A stretch of 51,572 nucleotides of DNA, from assembly GCA_021800255.1 (NCBI GenBank), contig JAJYZC010000016.1:1-51572 (forward strand). The letters are read 5' to 3'. Below the pieces are notes generated by a model, which did not search any database, was not told the DNA's origin, and was given only the letters and a program-made list of their open reading frames with translations. Below are positions 7,205 to 15,868 of this stretch, piece by piece; position 1 is the stretch's first letter; each line of letters begins with the position of its first letter. The translations under genes and the position numbers were made by a program. The DNA is from Acidobacteriota bacterium. Lineage in GTDB: Bacteria > Acidobacteriota > Terriglobia > Terriglobales > Acidobacteriaceae.

Positions 7205-7428
7205 GTATTCTCGAACAGATCAAACCAAAATCTGATTTCGTTCCTGAAAATGTTGCTGAGTATTTCGCTCTGCGGCTTGCCCAGCGGCTAGGAGATACCG
7301 AGAATGCGCGCTGGTATGCGAATGCATGCTATCGCCTCGGTATCGGTAGAACACTCGCAGCCTTTCGCAGGGTACAGCCCGGGCCTAAGAGCCAGATTGC
7401 GAAAAGGTTCCGCGAAGCAATTCATTAA
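7201..7428 (+). CDS. Small hypothetical protein
   Basis: A 75-residue, mostly helical basic protein that I do not recognise. The C-terminal half contains WYANACYRLGIGRTLAAFRR and ends with REAIH. Its ATG overlaps the XRE stop (ATGA), which supports translation. It belongs to the same operon as the following nuclease-like and methyltransferase genes. Confidence 0.65.
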   Translation: MSILEQIKPKSDFVPENVAEYFALRLAQRLGDTENARWYANACYRLGIGRTLAAFRRVQPGPKSQIAKRFREAIH

Positions 7429-7449
7429 AAGTAAACAGAACGACAACCC

Positions 7450-7920
7450 ATGTTTGAGGCACCATTGGCCGCCGTCGGCTTTGAACGGCGCAGAGTTGTT
7501 ATTGCTCTTTTCAACCAAACACACCTGGAAGACGTGGTTGTGAAGAACTTCACCTCTGACGAGCCGGGAACGATGACCAGTCTCGCGGCATTTCTAACAA
7601 GCGTTTTTGCAAAACAAAACATTGAATATCTGGCCATCGAGGAACCTCGTGGCGGCTTGAGATTGCGGCAGATGCATCGAATGGCGATTCGGACTGCCAA
7701 TGATGCGGGTGTTCCATTGCAACAAGTATCCGGCTCAGAGTTGCTCAATGCCTCTGCCAGCCCACCGCTTAACCGCAGAAGCCAGCTTCGACGCATGGCA
7801 GGCCTGATTTGGCCGAGTCTGCGTGATCCCAGAACCGGACCTGCCGGGCTTGATGCCGCACTTCTCGGTCTTCATGTGCAGCTAGACAGACTATTTAACA
7901 GGGACTCAGAAATATCATGA
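7450..7920 (+). CDS. Possible RNase H-fold (RuvC-like) nuclease
   Basis: A 156-residue protein. It shows two beta-strand-like segments, RRVVIALF and YLAIEEPR, a helix and a C-terminal GLDAALLGLHVQLD. Acidic residues at the ends of these segments suggest the RNase H/RuvC-like fold seen in Holliday-junction resolvases, but the first expected aspartate is not clear. The assignment is tentative. The gene ends in an ATGA overlap with the adenine methyltransferase, so they are co-translated. A resolvase or nuclease next to a methyltransferase fits DNA processing in a mobile element. Confidence 0.55.
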   Translation: MFEAPLAAVGFERRRVVIALFNQTHLEDVVVKNFTSDEPGTMTSLAAFLTSVFAKQNIEYLAIEEPRGGLRLRQMHRMAIRTANDAGVPLQQVSGSELLNASASPPLNRRSQLRRMAGLIWPSLRDPRTGPAGLDAALLGLHVQLDRLFNRDSEIS

Positions 7921-8750
7921 AAGGCCCTTTGAGCTACGTTGGCGGCAAGTACCGGCTCGCCAACGAAATCATCAAGCGATTTCCACCGCATAAGACATAT
8001 GTCGAGCCTTTCGCAGGTGGGGCACAGGTCTTCTTCCGAAAGGAGTCTTCCCCGGTGGAGATCTTGAACGATCTGGATGGCGAAATGGTGAATTTCTATC
8101 GCATCTGTCAGTCGCACCATGGGGAACTGATCCGCTACATGCACTACATGCTTCTAAGCAGGAAATGGTTCCAGCATTTGCAGAAGGCAAATCCTGAAAA
8201 TCTGACCGACATTCAGCGCGCCGCCCGATACCTATATTTGCAGAAGGTGGCCTTCGGCGGGCGCGTCAGGTCCCAGTCCTACGGGTATTTCGTCACAAGC
8301 GCCAACCGGTTTTCTCCGCAGAAGATTCCCGATCTGATTGAGGAGGCGCACCAGCGATTGGCAGGAGCGCAGATCGAGTGCGGACCATACGAAGAAATCC
8401 TCACACGGTACGACAGGCCGACAACACTGTTCTACCTTGACCCGCCGTACTTCGGCATCAAGCTATATCACCACAACCTTGAGAAGGACGACTTCATTGT
8501 CTTGCGGGACAGGTTGATGAAGCTCAAGGGAAAGTTCCTGCTTTCGCTTAACGACACGCCGGAAGTGCGCCGGATATTCTCCAGCTTTCATATAGAGACG
8601 GTCGGCATTACGTATTCCGTCCAGATCAAGGGTGAGCGCCAGCACGAGGAAGTCCTGATCTCCAACTATACTTCTAAGGAAGAGATGGAGACTGGTGCTC
8701 CTGGAACCATGCCGGCAAAGGGAAGCCCTCAGCGCGCGCCGCCGCCATGA
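7917..8750 (+). CDS. D12-class DNA adenine N6-methyltransferase
   Basis: A 277-residue protein of the Dam/MTase_D12 family. SYVGGKYRLANEI (6-18) and YVEPFAGGAQVF (28-39) form the AdoMet site, ILNDLDGEMVNFYR follows, and the catalytic DPPY is at 175-178. The enzyme methylates adenine N6 in a short duplex target; the target cannot be read from the sequence. No restriction enzyme gene is paired with it, so it is probably an orphan enzyme that protects or regulates the element. It overlaps both neighbours by ATGA. The C-terminal tail after residue 250 is low-complexity (Pro, Ala, Gly). Confidence 0.93.
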   Translation: MKGPLSYVGGKYRLANEIIKRFPPHKTYVEPFAGGAQVFFRKESSPVEILNDLDGEMVNFYRICQSHHGELIRYMHYMLLSRKWFQHLQKANPENLTDIQRAARYLYLQKVAFGGRVRSQSYGYFVTSANRFSPQKIPDLIEEAHQRLAGAQIECGPYEEILTRYDRPTTLFYLDPPYFGIKLYHHNLEKDDFIVLRDRLMKLKGKFLLSLNDTPEVRRIFSSFHIETVGITYSVQIKGERQHEEVLISNYTSKEEMETGAPGTMPAKGSPQRAPPP

Positions 8751-9886
8751 AGAAGGTACGGAGAAAAACGCGGAGGTTCGATCCAACCCCGAAAGACTTT
8801 CGGGGCGCGATCCACTTTCTTCTCCGTAGAGGCATGCCAAGGCCTGAGATCGCGGAGTTGTTCAAGAAGTCCCCAAATCTGGTCTCCGTTCATGCCCATA
8901 ACGAGGAAACGCAGCGCAGGTATCCCAGCAGTAATGACGGTATCCCGTTTAGGGCGCCAGACATCGCTATCGCCAAAGACGAATTGCTTCTGGAGCAGGA
9001 ATCCAGTTCCCTCAATGCCCTTGAGGAGGATGTGTATGCAGCCTCAGTGCATTTCTGGTCGAATGTTAGGGCGCTTGATGGAATAGGCGAATACAATCGG
9101 CTTCTGCAAAGACTTTCCCGCCCAAGGGCCGACAACATTGCTGGTTTTCGTCTGCGAGCCAGGCTAAAGCATCTTATTGCCGAATCGTACCTGCATGTCG
9201 GCTATGCCCAAAGCGCAATATTGGCATCGACCGAGGCGCTCGATATTGAGCTTGATATATACAAGCAGACAGAGAGCAGGCTGGACCTTGCGAACTACGC
9301 AAAGACCGCTGTCCTGTTATCCCAGGCCCGGATACACCGCGATGAGCGGGAACCAGCGTGGCGTGTCCTGGAACTGGCTGAACAGGCGCATATCGGCGCT
9401 CGCATCCCAGTCAATCCTGCCGTCTACCAACAACGGGCAACGATTCAATCGCGTTATGGGAATGTTGAGGCCACAAAGAGGCTGTTGCTGAAAGCCTTCG
9501 CCGCATTCCCGGACTATCGGGCATACATGGGCTTCGGCAGCGAAGGACATGCCCGCCATGACGTTGGCAGGAGGCCGCTGGCGCTTCTTTCCGGTGACTT
9601 CGAGCGTGCGCTTGAAAACCTATCTATTGCAGGTTCATGGCCTTCTGGGGACATCCATCAGGCAATTAACATGAACGCCGCAATTGCCGTATCTCTGCTT
9701 TCCGATTCCGCCGAAGCGAAGCATTTTGCTGAAGAACGGCTTCCGCTCGCCCTTGCTCTTTCACAAGGGTATGGCGCACAGACCACGACTGCCACTCTGC
9801 TTGCAATGACGCCGCGCATTCCTCAATACCTGCGCCGCAGTTGGGTCCGGTTTGCGCTCGACTACAACGCATATCGCAATCGGTAA
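8747..9886 (+). CDS. HTH and TPR-like repeat protein
   Basis: A 379-residue protein. A basic N-terminus (KKVRRKTRR) leads into a probable helix-turn-helix (RPEIAELFKKSPNLVSVH, about 32-49). The rest is an all-helical repeat array resembling TPRs, with LRARLKHLIAESYLHVGY, AKTAVLLSQARIHRDE and QQRATIQSRYGNVEATKRLL. This looks like a DNA-binding sensor or scaffold in which repeats bind a peptide or protein. No exact family is recognised. The ATG overlaps the methyltransferase stop (ATGA), and the gene closes the overlapping set 6911-9886. Confidence 0.7.
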   Translation: MKKVRRKTRRFDPTPKDFRGAIHFLLRRGMPRPEIAELFKKSPNLVSVHAHNEETQRRYPSSNDGIPFRAPDIAIAKDELLLEQESSSLNALEEDVYAASVHFWSNVRALDGIGEYNRLLQRLSRPRADNIAGFRLRARLKHLIAESYLHVGYAQSAILASTEALDIELDIYKQTESRLDLANYAKTAVLLSQARIHRDEREPAWRVLELAEQAHIGARIPVNPAVYQQRATIQSRYGNVEATKRLLLKAFAAFPDYRAYMGFGSEGHARHDVGRRPLALLSGDFERALENLSIAGSWPSGDIHQAINMNAAIAVSLLSDSAEAKHFAEERLPLALALSQGYGAQTTTATLLAMTPRIPQYLRRSWVRFALDYNAYRNR

Positions 9887-9973
9887 AAGAAATCCCTGAA
9901 AGTTAATTTCTCGGCACCGGGTCTTTCCCGCACCCGCCCCAATGATTGCTGTCATTAATCCAGAGGCAGCAAC

Positions 9974-11326
9974 ATGAATCCACTCGAAACCATCTTCATA
10001 AACACATGGAACAGCCTTTCCAATAGGGCGGCAAAGAGGCTCTCCGGCGGGTTGCCACTCGGAAAGATCGTTCTGGATGAGCGAGTAAGCGATGAGATGT
10101 ACTTCTTGCCGACTGCGATGCGGACCCAGCACATGGCCGTCGAAGGGGCTACCGGCTCGGGGAAAACCAAGTTTATACAAGGGCTTGCCCAGCATGACAT
10201 CGATGCCGGAAGAGGCTTCGTTCTTTTTGACCTGCACGGCGATCTCTTTGATCCGCTCCTGCGCTACGCCGCAGTACGAAGGCCAGAGGACGCTCATCGG
10301 TTCATTCTCGTGGACCCGACCCGGCAGGATGGCGTCGTCGGCATCAATCCAATCGAAGCGAAGGATGAATCATCGAGATTCCGGCTGGTCGCGGAGCAGA
10401 CTCGCAGTATCGCTGATCGATGTGATTTCAAGGGTCAGCGGACAGAAGAGAATTTACGAAATGCCCTGTTTGTGCTTTCGGCAAATGGATTGACTCTGCT
10501 TGAGGCTGCTCTTCTTCTCTCGAGTGACAGCTACCGGGAAATCCTTCTAAAGAACGTGTCCAATCCGGAGGTCCGCGAATACTTTGAGCTGCGCTTCAAT
10601 CCATTAAGCGATGCGATGAAGGCGACGATCAGGGAAGCGGCGCTTAACAAGTTTTCTGAGTTCACCGCAGACCCACATTTCCGCTACATCCTCGGACAGA
10701 GGCATTCCACTTTTTCTTTTGATGACGTGCTGAATGAAGGAAAGACCGTACTCGTCAACCTGCACAAGGGACGGCTCGGCATCCATGCCATGACCATGGG
10801 CGCTCTGATCTTCGGCGCTCTCAAGTCTGCCATCTTTCGGCGCACATCGAGAGAGCCGTACACCGCATACCTCGACGAGGTTCAGAATCTCGTATCTGCC
10901 GATATCGGAATCGACGTTCTCTTCGCAGAAGCCCGCAAGTTTGGCGTCGGGATCGTGACCGCCAACCAGGTATCTGCGCAGTTGCCGCAGCATCTGCGTG
11001 CGGCAATCGGAGCCATCGGCACCCGCGCCTACTTCCGCCTCTCACCGGAGGACGCCTCGCGCGCCGCGCAAGAACTTGGCGGCAGCCGTGCAATGGCCGA
11101 CAAGTTGCGCAATCTGCCACCGCGCCACGCAATCGTGAAATCCGGCCACTATCCGCCACAGGAGATCAGAACCCTCGACGCTCCAGACATAAAGGCGTCT
11201 GCCGCGGATTTCACCCGGCAAAGCCAGGACATCTATGCCCGAAGCCGGGGCCAGATCGAGGCCGACATCCTGTCCCGCAAACCTAAGCCAGAAAACCTGA
11301 AGGAGGCTATTCGTGACTGGGAATAA
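9974..11326 (+). CDS. VirD4/TraD-like conjugative coupling ATPase
   Basis: A 450-residue cytosolic P-loop ATPase. Walker A GATGSGKT is at 58-65, GFVLFDLHGD follows at 81-90, and Walker B TAYLDEV is at 297-303. The C-terminal part contains ARKFGVGIVTANQ, as in TraG/VirD4-type DNA pumps and coupling proteins. No transmembrane helices are seen at the N-terminus, unlike classical VirD4, so it resembles soluble TraD-type proteins of integrative elements. It probably pumps or remodels element DNA. The stop overlaps the next gene by 14 bases, linking it to the replication-relaxation protein. Bases 9887-9973 hold no gene. Confidence 0.85.
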   Translation: MNPLETIFINTWNSLSNRAAKRLSGGLPLGKIVLDERVSDEMYFLPTAMRTQHMAVEGATGSGKTKFIQGLAQHDIDAGRGFVLFDLHGDLFDPLLRYAAVRRPEDAHRFILVDPTRQDGVVGINPIEAKDESSRFRLVAEQTRSIADRCDFKGQRTEENLRNALFVLSANGLTLLEAALLLSSDSYREILLKNVSNPEVREYFELRFNPLSDAMKATIREAALNKFSEFTADPHFRYILGQRHSTFSFDDVLNEGKTVLVNLHKGRLGIHAMTMGALIFGALKSAIFRRTSREPYTAYLDEVQNLVSADIGIDVLFAEARKFGVGIVTANQVSAQLPQHLRAAIGAIGTRAYFRLSPEDASRAAQELGGSRAMADKLRNLPPRHAIVKSGHYPPQEIRTLDAPDIKASAADFTRQSQDIYARSRGQIEADILSRKPKPENLKEAIRDWE

Positions 11327-12089
11327 GGTGATTCGTGTAATCCCGACTCCGCGCGATCTTCATCTCCTCCGGGAGCTGGCCGAGGTGAAGGTTCTCGACC
11401 GCGAGCAGGTACAGCTCGTAACCGGCATTCGCGGTATCAACCGCGCGAATGACAGGCTCGGGCAGTTGCACAAAGCCGGGCTCGTCCGCCGTCATTTTCA
11501 GGGAACCCCAGCCGGTGGCCGCAAGGCCATCTACTCGCTGGCCCACAGGGGCGCGGCGCTGGTCGAAGTGGACAAGCTCTGGCGGCTGCAGCATGCCGAG
11601 GATGAACTGCTCATAGGCGACAGCTTTACAGCACACCAAATGGCCCTGAACTGGATCTGGGCCTCGGCCAAGTACAGGCTCCCTTACGGCATGAAGTTTC
11701 TTTGCTGGCGCAATTTTCAGGAACCCATCTCTGCGGCCCTGCCGCTTGTTCCCGACGGATATTTCGAGATACGGTTCGGCGGCGAAGAGATCGCGCATTT
11801 CGTCGAGGCAGACCTGGGGACTGAATCTCAGCGGGTCTGGGAGCGCAAGGTCCAGCTCTACGTGAAGCTGGCAACGAGCGGCGAGTTCTCCCGGATATTC
11901 AAGCGCGGAAGGTTCCGGGTGCTTATCTCTGCGCCTTCAGACCGCAGGCTTACGAACATCTGCGCCACAGTGCGCAAGCACACCAACAAGATTTTCTTCC
12001 TTCTCGATCAAAAGACCATTCACCGCGACGGCATCTATGCGCCCCTGTGGCTTCGCCCCGAGGGTGACGTGCGCCAGTCGCTCACATAA
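11313..12089 (+). CDS. Replication-relaxation family protein
   Basis: A 258-residue protein with an N-terminal winged-helix part (TPRDLHLLRELAEVKVLDREQVQLV, then RLGQLHKAGLVRR and GRKAIYSLAHRGA). A second part with FVEADLGTES, WERKVQLYVKL and FRVLISAPSDRR is like the nuclease-like half of the Replic_Relax family. Such proteins are found beside coupling ATPases on plasmids and integrative elements and may act in nicking or strand handling. The GTG start at 11313 has GGAGG upstream and lies inside the ATPase gene, so expression is coupled. Confidence 0.75.
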   Translation: MTGNKVIRVIPTPRDLHLLRELAEVKVLDREQVQLVTGIRGINRANDRLGQLHKAGLVRRHFQGTPAGGRKAIYSLAHRGAALVEVDKLWRLQHAEDELLIGDSFTAHQMALNWIWASAKYRLPYGMKFLCWRNFQEPISAALPLVPDGYFEIRFGGEEIAHFVEADLGTESQRVWERKVQLYVKLATSGEFSRIFKRGRFRVLISAPSDRRLTNICATVRKHTNKIFFLLDQKTIHRDGIYAPLWLRPEGDVRQSLT

Positions 12090-12098
12090 GGAGAGCAC

Positions 12099-12464
12099 AT
12101 GCGATATTGCCGCAATTGCCGCAAGTTCACAGCAGGCCAGCCTGCATATTGCCAGTTCTGCGGCCGCAGCTACGGCGTGAAGCTTTGCCCACGGGGACAC
12201 AAGAGCCCGCGCGCGGCAAGCGTTTGCTCGGAGTGTGGTTCTCACGAGCTATCAACGCCTCATTCAAGTCAGGCGGGCATGAGCCTGATTGGAACTGTCA
12301 TCGGCTATGTCATTCTCTCGTCTCTTATCCTCTTTGCCCTGTATTTTGCATATCGACTGTTTACCAGTCCTGATTCGCTTCTATGGCTCATGAAGCTCGG
12401 CTTGGGCCTTGCCCTTGTGCTTCTGGTCTGGATGAACGTCTTCGGCCAGCCAGGGCGCAAATGA
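12099..12464 (+). CDS. Double zinc-ribbon membrane protein
   Basis: A 121-residue protein. The first 50 residues carry two zinc-binding units: CRNC with CQFC, then CPRGH with CSEC. Two hydrophobic helices follow (about 62-86 and 95-113). The zinc ribbon probably faces the cytoplasm. No specific function is known to me. A GGAG ribosome site precedes the ATG, and the stop overlaps the next gene (ATGA). Confidence 0.75.
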   Translation: MRYCRNCRKFTAGQPAYCQFCGRSYGVKLCPRGHKSPRAASVCSECGSHELSTPHSSQAGMSLIGTVIGYVILSSLILFALYFAYRLFTSPDSLLWLMKLGLGLALVLLVWMNVFGQPGRK

Positions 12465-12799
12465 ACGCGAAGGCCCCATATATGGAGGGATACCTAGTCG
12501 GATTTTCTCAGGTGACGGAAACCGGCAGAAACAAAGGCCATTTAGCGAATTTGCCTCTGGCAGAAGTACCGGAGGCAACACCGGAGGCAGAAATGACAGA
12601 GAGGGATCAATTGCTGGGCGAGCCCATGAGTATCCGCGAGGTCGCTCGCCTGATCGGCTGCTCGGCCTGGAGCGTCCGTCAGACCCTTTTACCCAAAGGT
12701 CTGCCCCATTGGCGCTCCGGCCCGAGCGGCAAGCTAATTTTCTACCGCGATCAGGTAGTGCGCTGGCTGCTCGAACAGCAAGAAAGGAGGAATGGATGA
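12461..12799 (+). CDS. Excisionase-like helix-turn-helix protein
   Basis: A 112-residue protein whose C-terminal half reads MSIREVARLIGCSAWSVRQT, then GKLIFYRDQVVRWLLEQQ. This is the helix-turn-helix of the excisionase/MerR-like type that reads a DNA site and ends with a wing. The N-terminal 50 residues are variable. The start at 12461 (ATGA overlap) is preferred to an upstream in-frame ATG at 12383, which would lie within the previous gene. Its place just before the integrase suggests a recombination directionality factor. Confidence 0.75.
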   Translation: MNAKAPYMEGYLVGFSQVTETGRNKGHLANLPLAEVPEATPEAEMTERDQLLGEPMSIREVARLIGCSAWSVRQTLLPKGLPHWRSGPSGKLIFYRDQVVRWLLEQQERRNG

Positions 12800-13852
12800 A
12801 TGGCCTTATACAAGCGAGGTCTGCACTGGCACTCGTACATCATGATCGACGGCGTACGTCACCGCCGGGGCCTGGGAACCGGGAACCGCAGACGGGCCGA
12901 AGTTCTTGAACGCGAGTTCCGAGACGAGCTTGAGGCCAAGGCCACAGGGTTCGTCGAGCTTCAACCGGAGATGACCTTTGCGGAATTGTCCGCGCGCTTT
13001 CTCGCTTCCGGGGAAGTGAAGCCTTACCACACCGACCGGCTGAAGGTGCTTCTGCCGTTCTGGGGATCAATCGAGCTACGCGCCATTACTCGTGCAAAGG
13101 TTCGTGAATATCGGGCTGCACGAATGAAGGCGAAGAAGCTCACGGATACCACCGTGAACCGCGACCTCGAAGTCCTGCGCCACATGATGTATTGGGCGGT
13201 GGACGAAGGGATCATCTCCGTAAACCCGCTGGCACGGCTTCAGATGCAGCGTGCCCGCAAGCGTAAACGCCCGATCCTTTCTTGGGAAGACGAACAGAAG
13301 CTCATCGCTGCCGCTTCGCCGCACCTGACAAGGATCATCGTTGCTGCCCTCGATACCGGGATGAGGCGCGGCGAAATCACTCACCAACTCTGGGAGGATG
13401 TCGATTTCTCCCGGGGCGCGCTCTCCGTGACCCACTCGAAGACCCCGGAGGGAGAGGCCAGGGAAATTCCACTCACCGACAGGATGCGAGCCATGCTCAC
13501 AGTCTGCCGAGAGTCTTCAGGACTGATCTTCACCTTCAAGGAAAACCCCATCTCCCGCATCAAGACCGGGTGGGCCTCGGCCATCAGGCGCTCCGGAATC
13601 GAAAGGCTCAGATTTCACGATTTGCGCCACACCTTCAACACCAGGCTCCTTGATCTCGGCGTGTTGACCGATGTGCGCAAGGCCCTCATGGGACACAGTT
13701 CCGGGGAAGACGTGCATTCGATTTACACCCATGTGGAGATGCCGCTTAAGCGTAAGGCTGTGGATTTGCTCAACGCCTGGATACGCGAACAGATGCATGT
13801 ATCAAGGCCAAACCCAAAGGAGGAAAGCGATGGACCAACAGAGGGCCGGTGA
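12800..13852 (+). CDS. int: Tyrosine recombinase (integrase)
   Basis: A 350-residue phage-type integrase. An N-terminal arm-binding segment (RGLHWHSYIMIDGVRHRRGLG) and a SAM-like core-binding domain (about 58-150) precede the catalytic domain. The catalytic set is complete: R189 in TGMRRGE, K214 in the beta-hairpin, H273-x2-R276 in FHDLRHTF, H299 in MGHSS and the nucleophile Y309 in SIYTHVE. It would catalyse integration at a tRNA 3' end and is the best candidate for the 49-bp attachment repeats. It lies about 12 kb from either end rather than beside the tRNA. An AAAGGAGG site precedes the ATG by nine bases. Confidence 0.95.
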   Translation: MALYKRGLHWHSYIMIDGVRHRRGLGTGNRRRAEVLEREFRDELEAKATGFVELQPEMTFAELSARFLASGEVKPYHTDRLKVLLPFWGSIELRAITRAKVREYRAARMKAKKLTDTTVNRDLEVLRHMMYWAVDEGIISVNPLARLQMQRARKRKRPILSWEDEQKLIAAASPHLTRIIVAALDTGMRRGEITHQLWEDVDFSRGALSVTHSKTPEGEAREIPLTDRMRAMLTVCRESSGLIFTFKENPISRIKTGWASAIRRSGIERLRFHDLRHTFNTRLLDLGVLTDVRKALMGHSSGEDVHSIYTHVEMPLKRKAVDLLNAWIREQMHVSRPNPKEESDGPTEGR

Positions 13853-14072
13853 TCCGGCGAATCCGGTTGATGAAGTTCGCTTGCTGCTATTCAACCAAGC
13901 CGCAGGGATCACAAAGAGGCTCAACCAAAGACTTGCCGATGTCGCCGAAGACATTGCAGTAAGCAACGCCCTTGGAGCAATCGGTGCAATCGAAGGCGCG
14001 GAAAGGGAGATTGAGAAACTTCGCTCGCTCATGATTCTCGTTCGCGACAACTTCACGAAGACAACCGCATAA
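13830..14072 (+). CDS. Small helical hypothetical protein
   Basis: An 80-residue, mostly helical protein with no recognised family (LNQRLADVAEDIAVSNALGA, then AEREIEKLRSLM). The ATG at 13830 has a strong AAAGGAGG site and lies inside the end of the integrase gene, so the two are coupled. It may be an accessory protein of integration or mobility, by position only. Confidence 0.65.
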   Translation: MDQQRAGDPANPVDEVRLLLFNQAAGITKRLNQRLADVAEDIAVSNALGAIGAIEGAEREIEKLRSLMILVRDNFTKTTA

Positions 14073-14081
14073 GGAGGAACC

Positions 14082-14309
14082 ATGTCCGCTGACAAGAAAA
14101 CCTTGCCGGGGCAGCCGGCACAAACCGTCCAGTCTGGCGCCACTACAGGCGCACGCAAGGCCTGGGTGCCCAAGTCGCCCATCGACGTAATGCTCGACCA
14201 GATCAAGAAGCAGGAAGAGAAAGTCTCCCGCCTCCAGGCCGAGATCGACGCCGAAAAGGCCACCCTCAACAAGCTGCGCAAGGCGAAGGAAGTTCTCGAA
14301 GCCAGCTAA
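14082..14309 (+). CDS. Small coiled-coil protein
   Basis: A 75-residue protein with a disordered N-terminal 30 residues and a clear coiled coil from IDVMLDQIKKQEEKVSRLQA to LNKLRKAKEVLE. A good AAGGAGG site precedes it. The function is unknown. The operon appears to end here, since a terminator-like hairpin follows. Confidence 0.7.
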   Translation: MSADKKTLPGQPAQTVQSGATTGARKAWVPKSPIDVMLDQIKKQEEKVSRLQAEIDAEKATLNKLRKAKEVLEAS

Positions 14310-14313
14310 CCCA

Positions 14314-14347
14314 AAAAGAGTGTTCGCTCTTCCGCGAGCACTCTTTT
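14314..14347 (+). terminator. Intrinsic terminator-like hairpin
   Basis: AAAAGAGTG (14314-14322) pairs perfectly with CACTCTTTT (14339-14347), with an inner CGC/GCG pairing and a T-rich 3' arm. It separates the integrase gene group from the membrane protein genes, which start after a fresh AAAGGAGG site at about 14351. Partial read-through is possible. Confidence 0.6.
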
Positions 14348-14365
14348 CCTAAAGGAGGTCCCATC

Positions 14366-14668
14366 ATGCTTCATCCATTTACCGCGTTCCTCGGCATTCT
14401 ATGCGCGGCTCTTGCCGTCCTTGTGATGATCCGCGCGATCTCGCTCCAGGCCATAGCCCAGGCGGCGCGGCAAGGCGTCAAGGCAATCATCGCTTTCTTC
14501 GCTCTCGGTCTGTTCATCCAGATGCTTCTTCCTGGAATCCTCACTCGCGGTTTTCTTGGCGCGATTGGCTCTTCGCTGTTTCTCGGCGTGGGCATCATTG
14601 TTCTCGCGCTCGCGCTCATTCTCATCTCGAAGTTCTTCTCATCCGCTGGCAATCGCGGCGGCAAGTAG
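14366..14668 (+). CDS. Small membrane protein
   Basis: A 100-residue protein dominated by hydrophobic segments at about 6-24, 41-58 and 66-88, with short basic loops. I do not recognise a family. An AAAGGAGG site precedes the ATG. It is the first of three consecutive genes (membrane, membrane plus coil, lipoprotein) that probably form one envelope-associated assembly. Confidence 0.65.
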   Translation: MLHPFTAFLGILCAALAVLVMIRAISLQAIAQAARQGVKAIIAFFALGLFIQMLLPGILTRGFLGAIGSSLFLGVGIIVLALALILISKFFSSAGNRGGK

Positions 14669-14683
14669 CGCCAGGAGGCAAGC

Positions 14684-15868
14684 ATGAAACTACCCACGCT
14701 CAGTGGAAAGAAACCCCGCCCGGAATCGCTTGAAGCTCACGCATTCTTCCAGGGCGCTCACGGGGTCGATTTGAAACCCGGCCTTGAAAGGGTGCAAGCC
14801 AATTTCGATCAGGAAGCCGCCAAGTACAGCCATGACGCGGTGGCCAGAGAAAAGAAGCACGAGACGGTATTGGAACGTGTGCGCGCGGTGCTGCCCGATG
14901 CCGAAGCGAAGGCCGATCAGGTGAATGAGCGAATCGGCATCGGGAAGCCACAGGCCATTTTGCCAGCCCTTGCTGTTGCTAGCGCTTTCTTCATGGCTGC
15001 CGCGGAAAGCGCTATGCTTGCCCCGGCGCTCGATGTCCTGCACATTACCAATCCCTTCGTTCAGGTATTCGCGGCCACAGCGATTGTGCTGGTCTCCTGC
15101 TGGGCATTTCACTTTGCCTGGGAGAGTTTCACCTCGGACCAGTCTCCACGCATCTGGCGCAATATATCGCGCATCGTGGCCATTCTGGTCGCGGTGGCTC
15201 TTACCTTGTGGGGAATCTTTCGCGGTAGCCAGGTGGCCTTTGCCGCGAATCTGGACCACAATCCTCTGGGCCAGTTTCTCTCCGGGCACCCGGTACTGGC
15301 TTCCGCCTTCTACATCTTCGTTACCCTGGCTACGCCCATAGTCGTGGCAGCCGCCATGCAATATGGAGTCCATCACTTGCGTGACTGGTGGGAGTGGAAG
15401 ACGGCCAATGCCAAGGTTGAGCGGTTGAGAGAGACGCGCGTCACCGCGCAAAAGCAGCTCGAAACTGAGCGCGAACAGCACCAACAGGTTCTCAAGCAAT
15501 TGGCCTATGAATGTGCCCAGTGGAAAGCGAGCTACCGCATCCACCATGAGCGGGGAGCACGGCATAAGGCCGTAAAACAGCCCCTAGCCATCGTTTTTCT
15601 CAAAGCCGCACTTGCAGCCATCCTGGCAGGTTTACTGCTCTTTTGGGCTCCGCTGCCGTGTATGGTGGGCGCTGTGCTTGCCGCCGGGATCGCTGCATAT
15701 CTCTATTTCCAGCGAAAGCGCGAACATCCAGGCGCGGAAGACTACCTCAAATCGCACAAGGTCGTATTCGCTCCGAATGCACATGAGAGTATTCCATCGG
15801 GCCAGGCTCCGCTCGTGCTGGAAGCGTCGGTGACGACGAGAAAAAAGCGGAAAGGACTATTGCCATGA
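14684..15868 (+). CDS. Multi-pass membrane protein with coiled coil
   Basis: A 394-residue protein. The N-terminal 90 residues are charged and helical. Hydrophobic helices lie at about 90-107, 119-142, 161-181, 200-225, 300-320 and 325-343, and a charged coiled coil (about 243-285) sits between the fourth and fifth. No family is recognised. The gene ends in an ATGA overlap with the VWA-like lipoprotein gene. This suggests a membrane platform with cytoplasmic coil and a periplasmic lipoprotein partner. Confidence 0.65.
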   Translation: MKLPTLSGKKPRPESLEAHAFFQGAHGVDLKPGLERVQANFDQEAAKYSHDAVAREKKHETVLERVRAVLPDAEAKADQVNERIGIGKPQAILPALAVASAFFMAAAESAMLAPALDVLHITNPFVQVFAATAIVLVSCWAFHFAWESFTSDQSPRIWRNISRIVAILVAVALTLWGIFRGSQVAFAANLDHNPLGQFLSGHPVLASAFYIFVTLATPIVVAAAMQYGVHHLRDWWEWKTANAKVERLRETRVTAQKQLETEREQHQQVLKQLAYECAQWKASYRIHHERGARHKAVKQPLAIVFLKAALAAILAGLLLFWAPLPCMVGAVLAAGIAAYLYFQRKREHPGAEDYLKSHKVVFAPNAHESIPSGQAPLVLEASVTTRKKRKGLLP

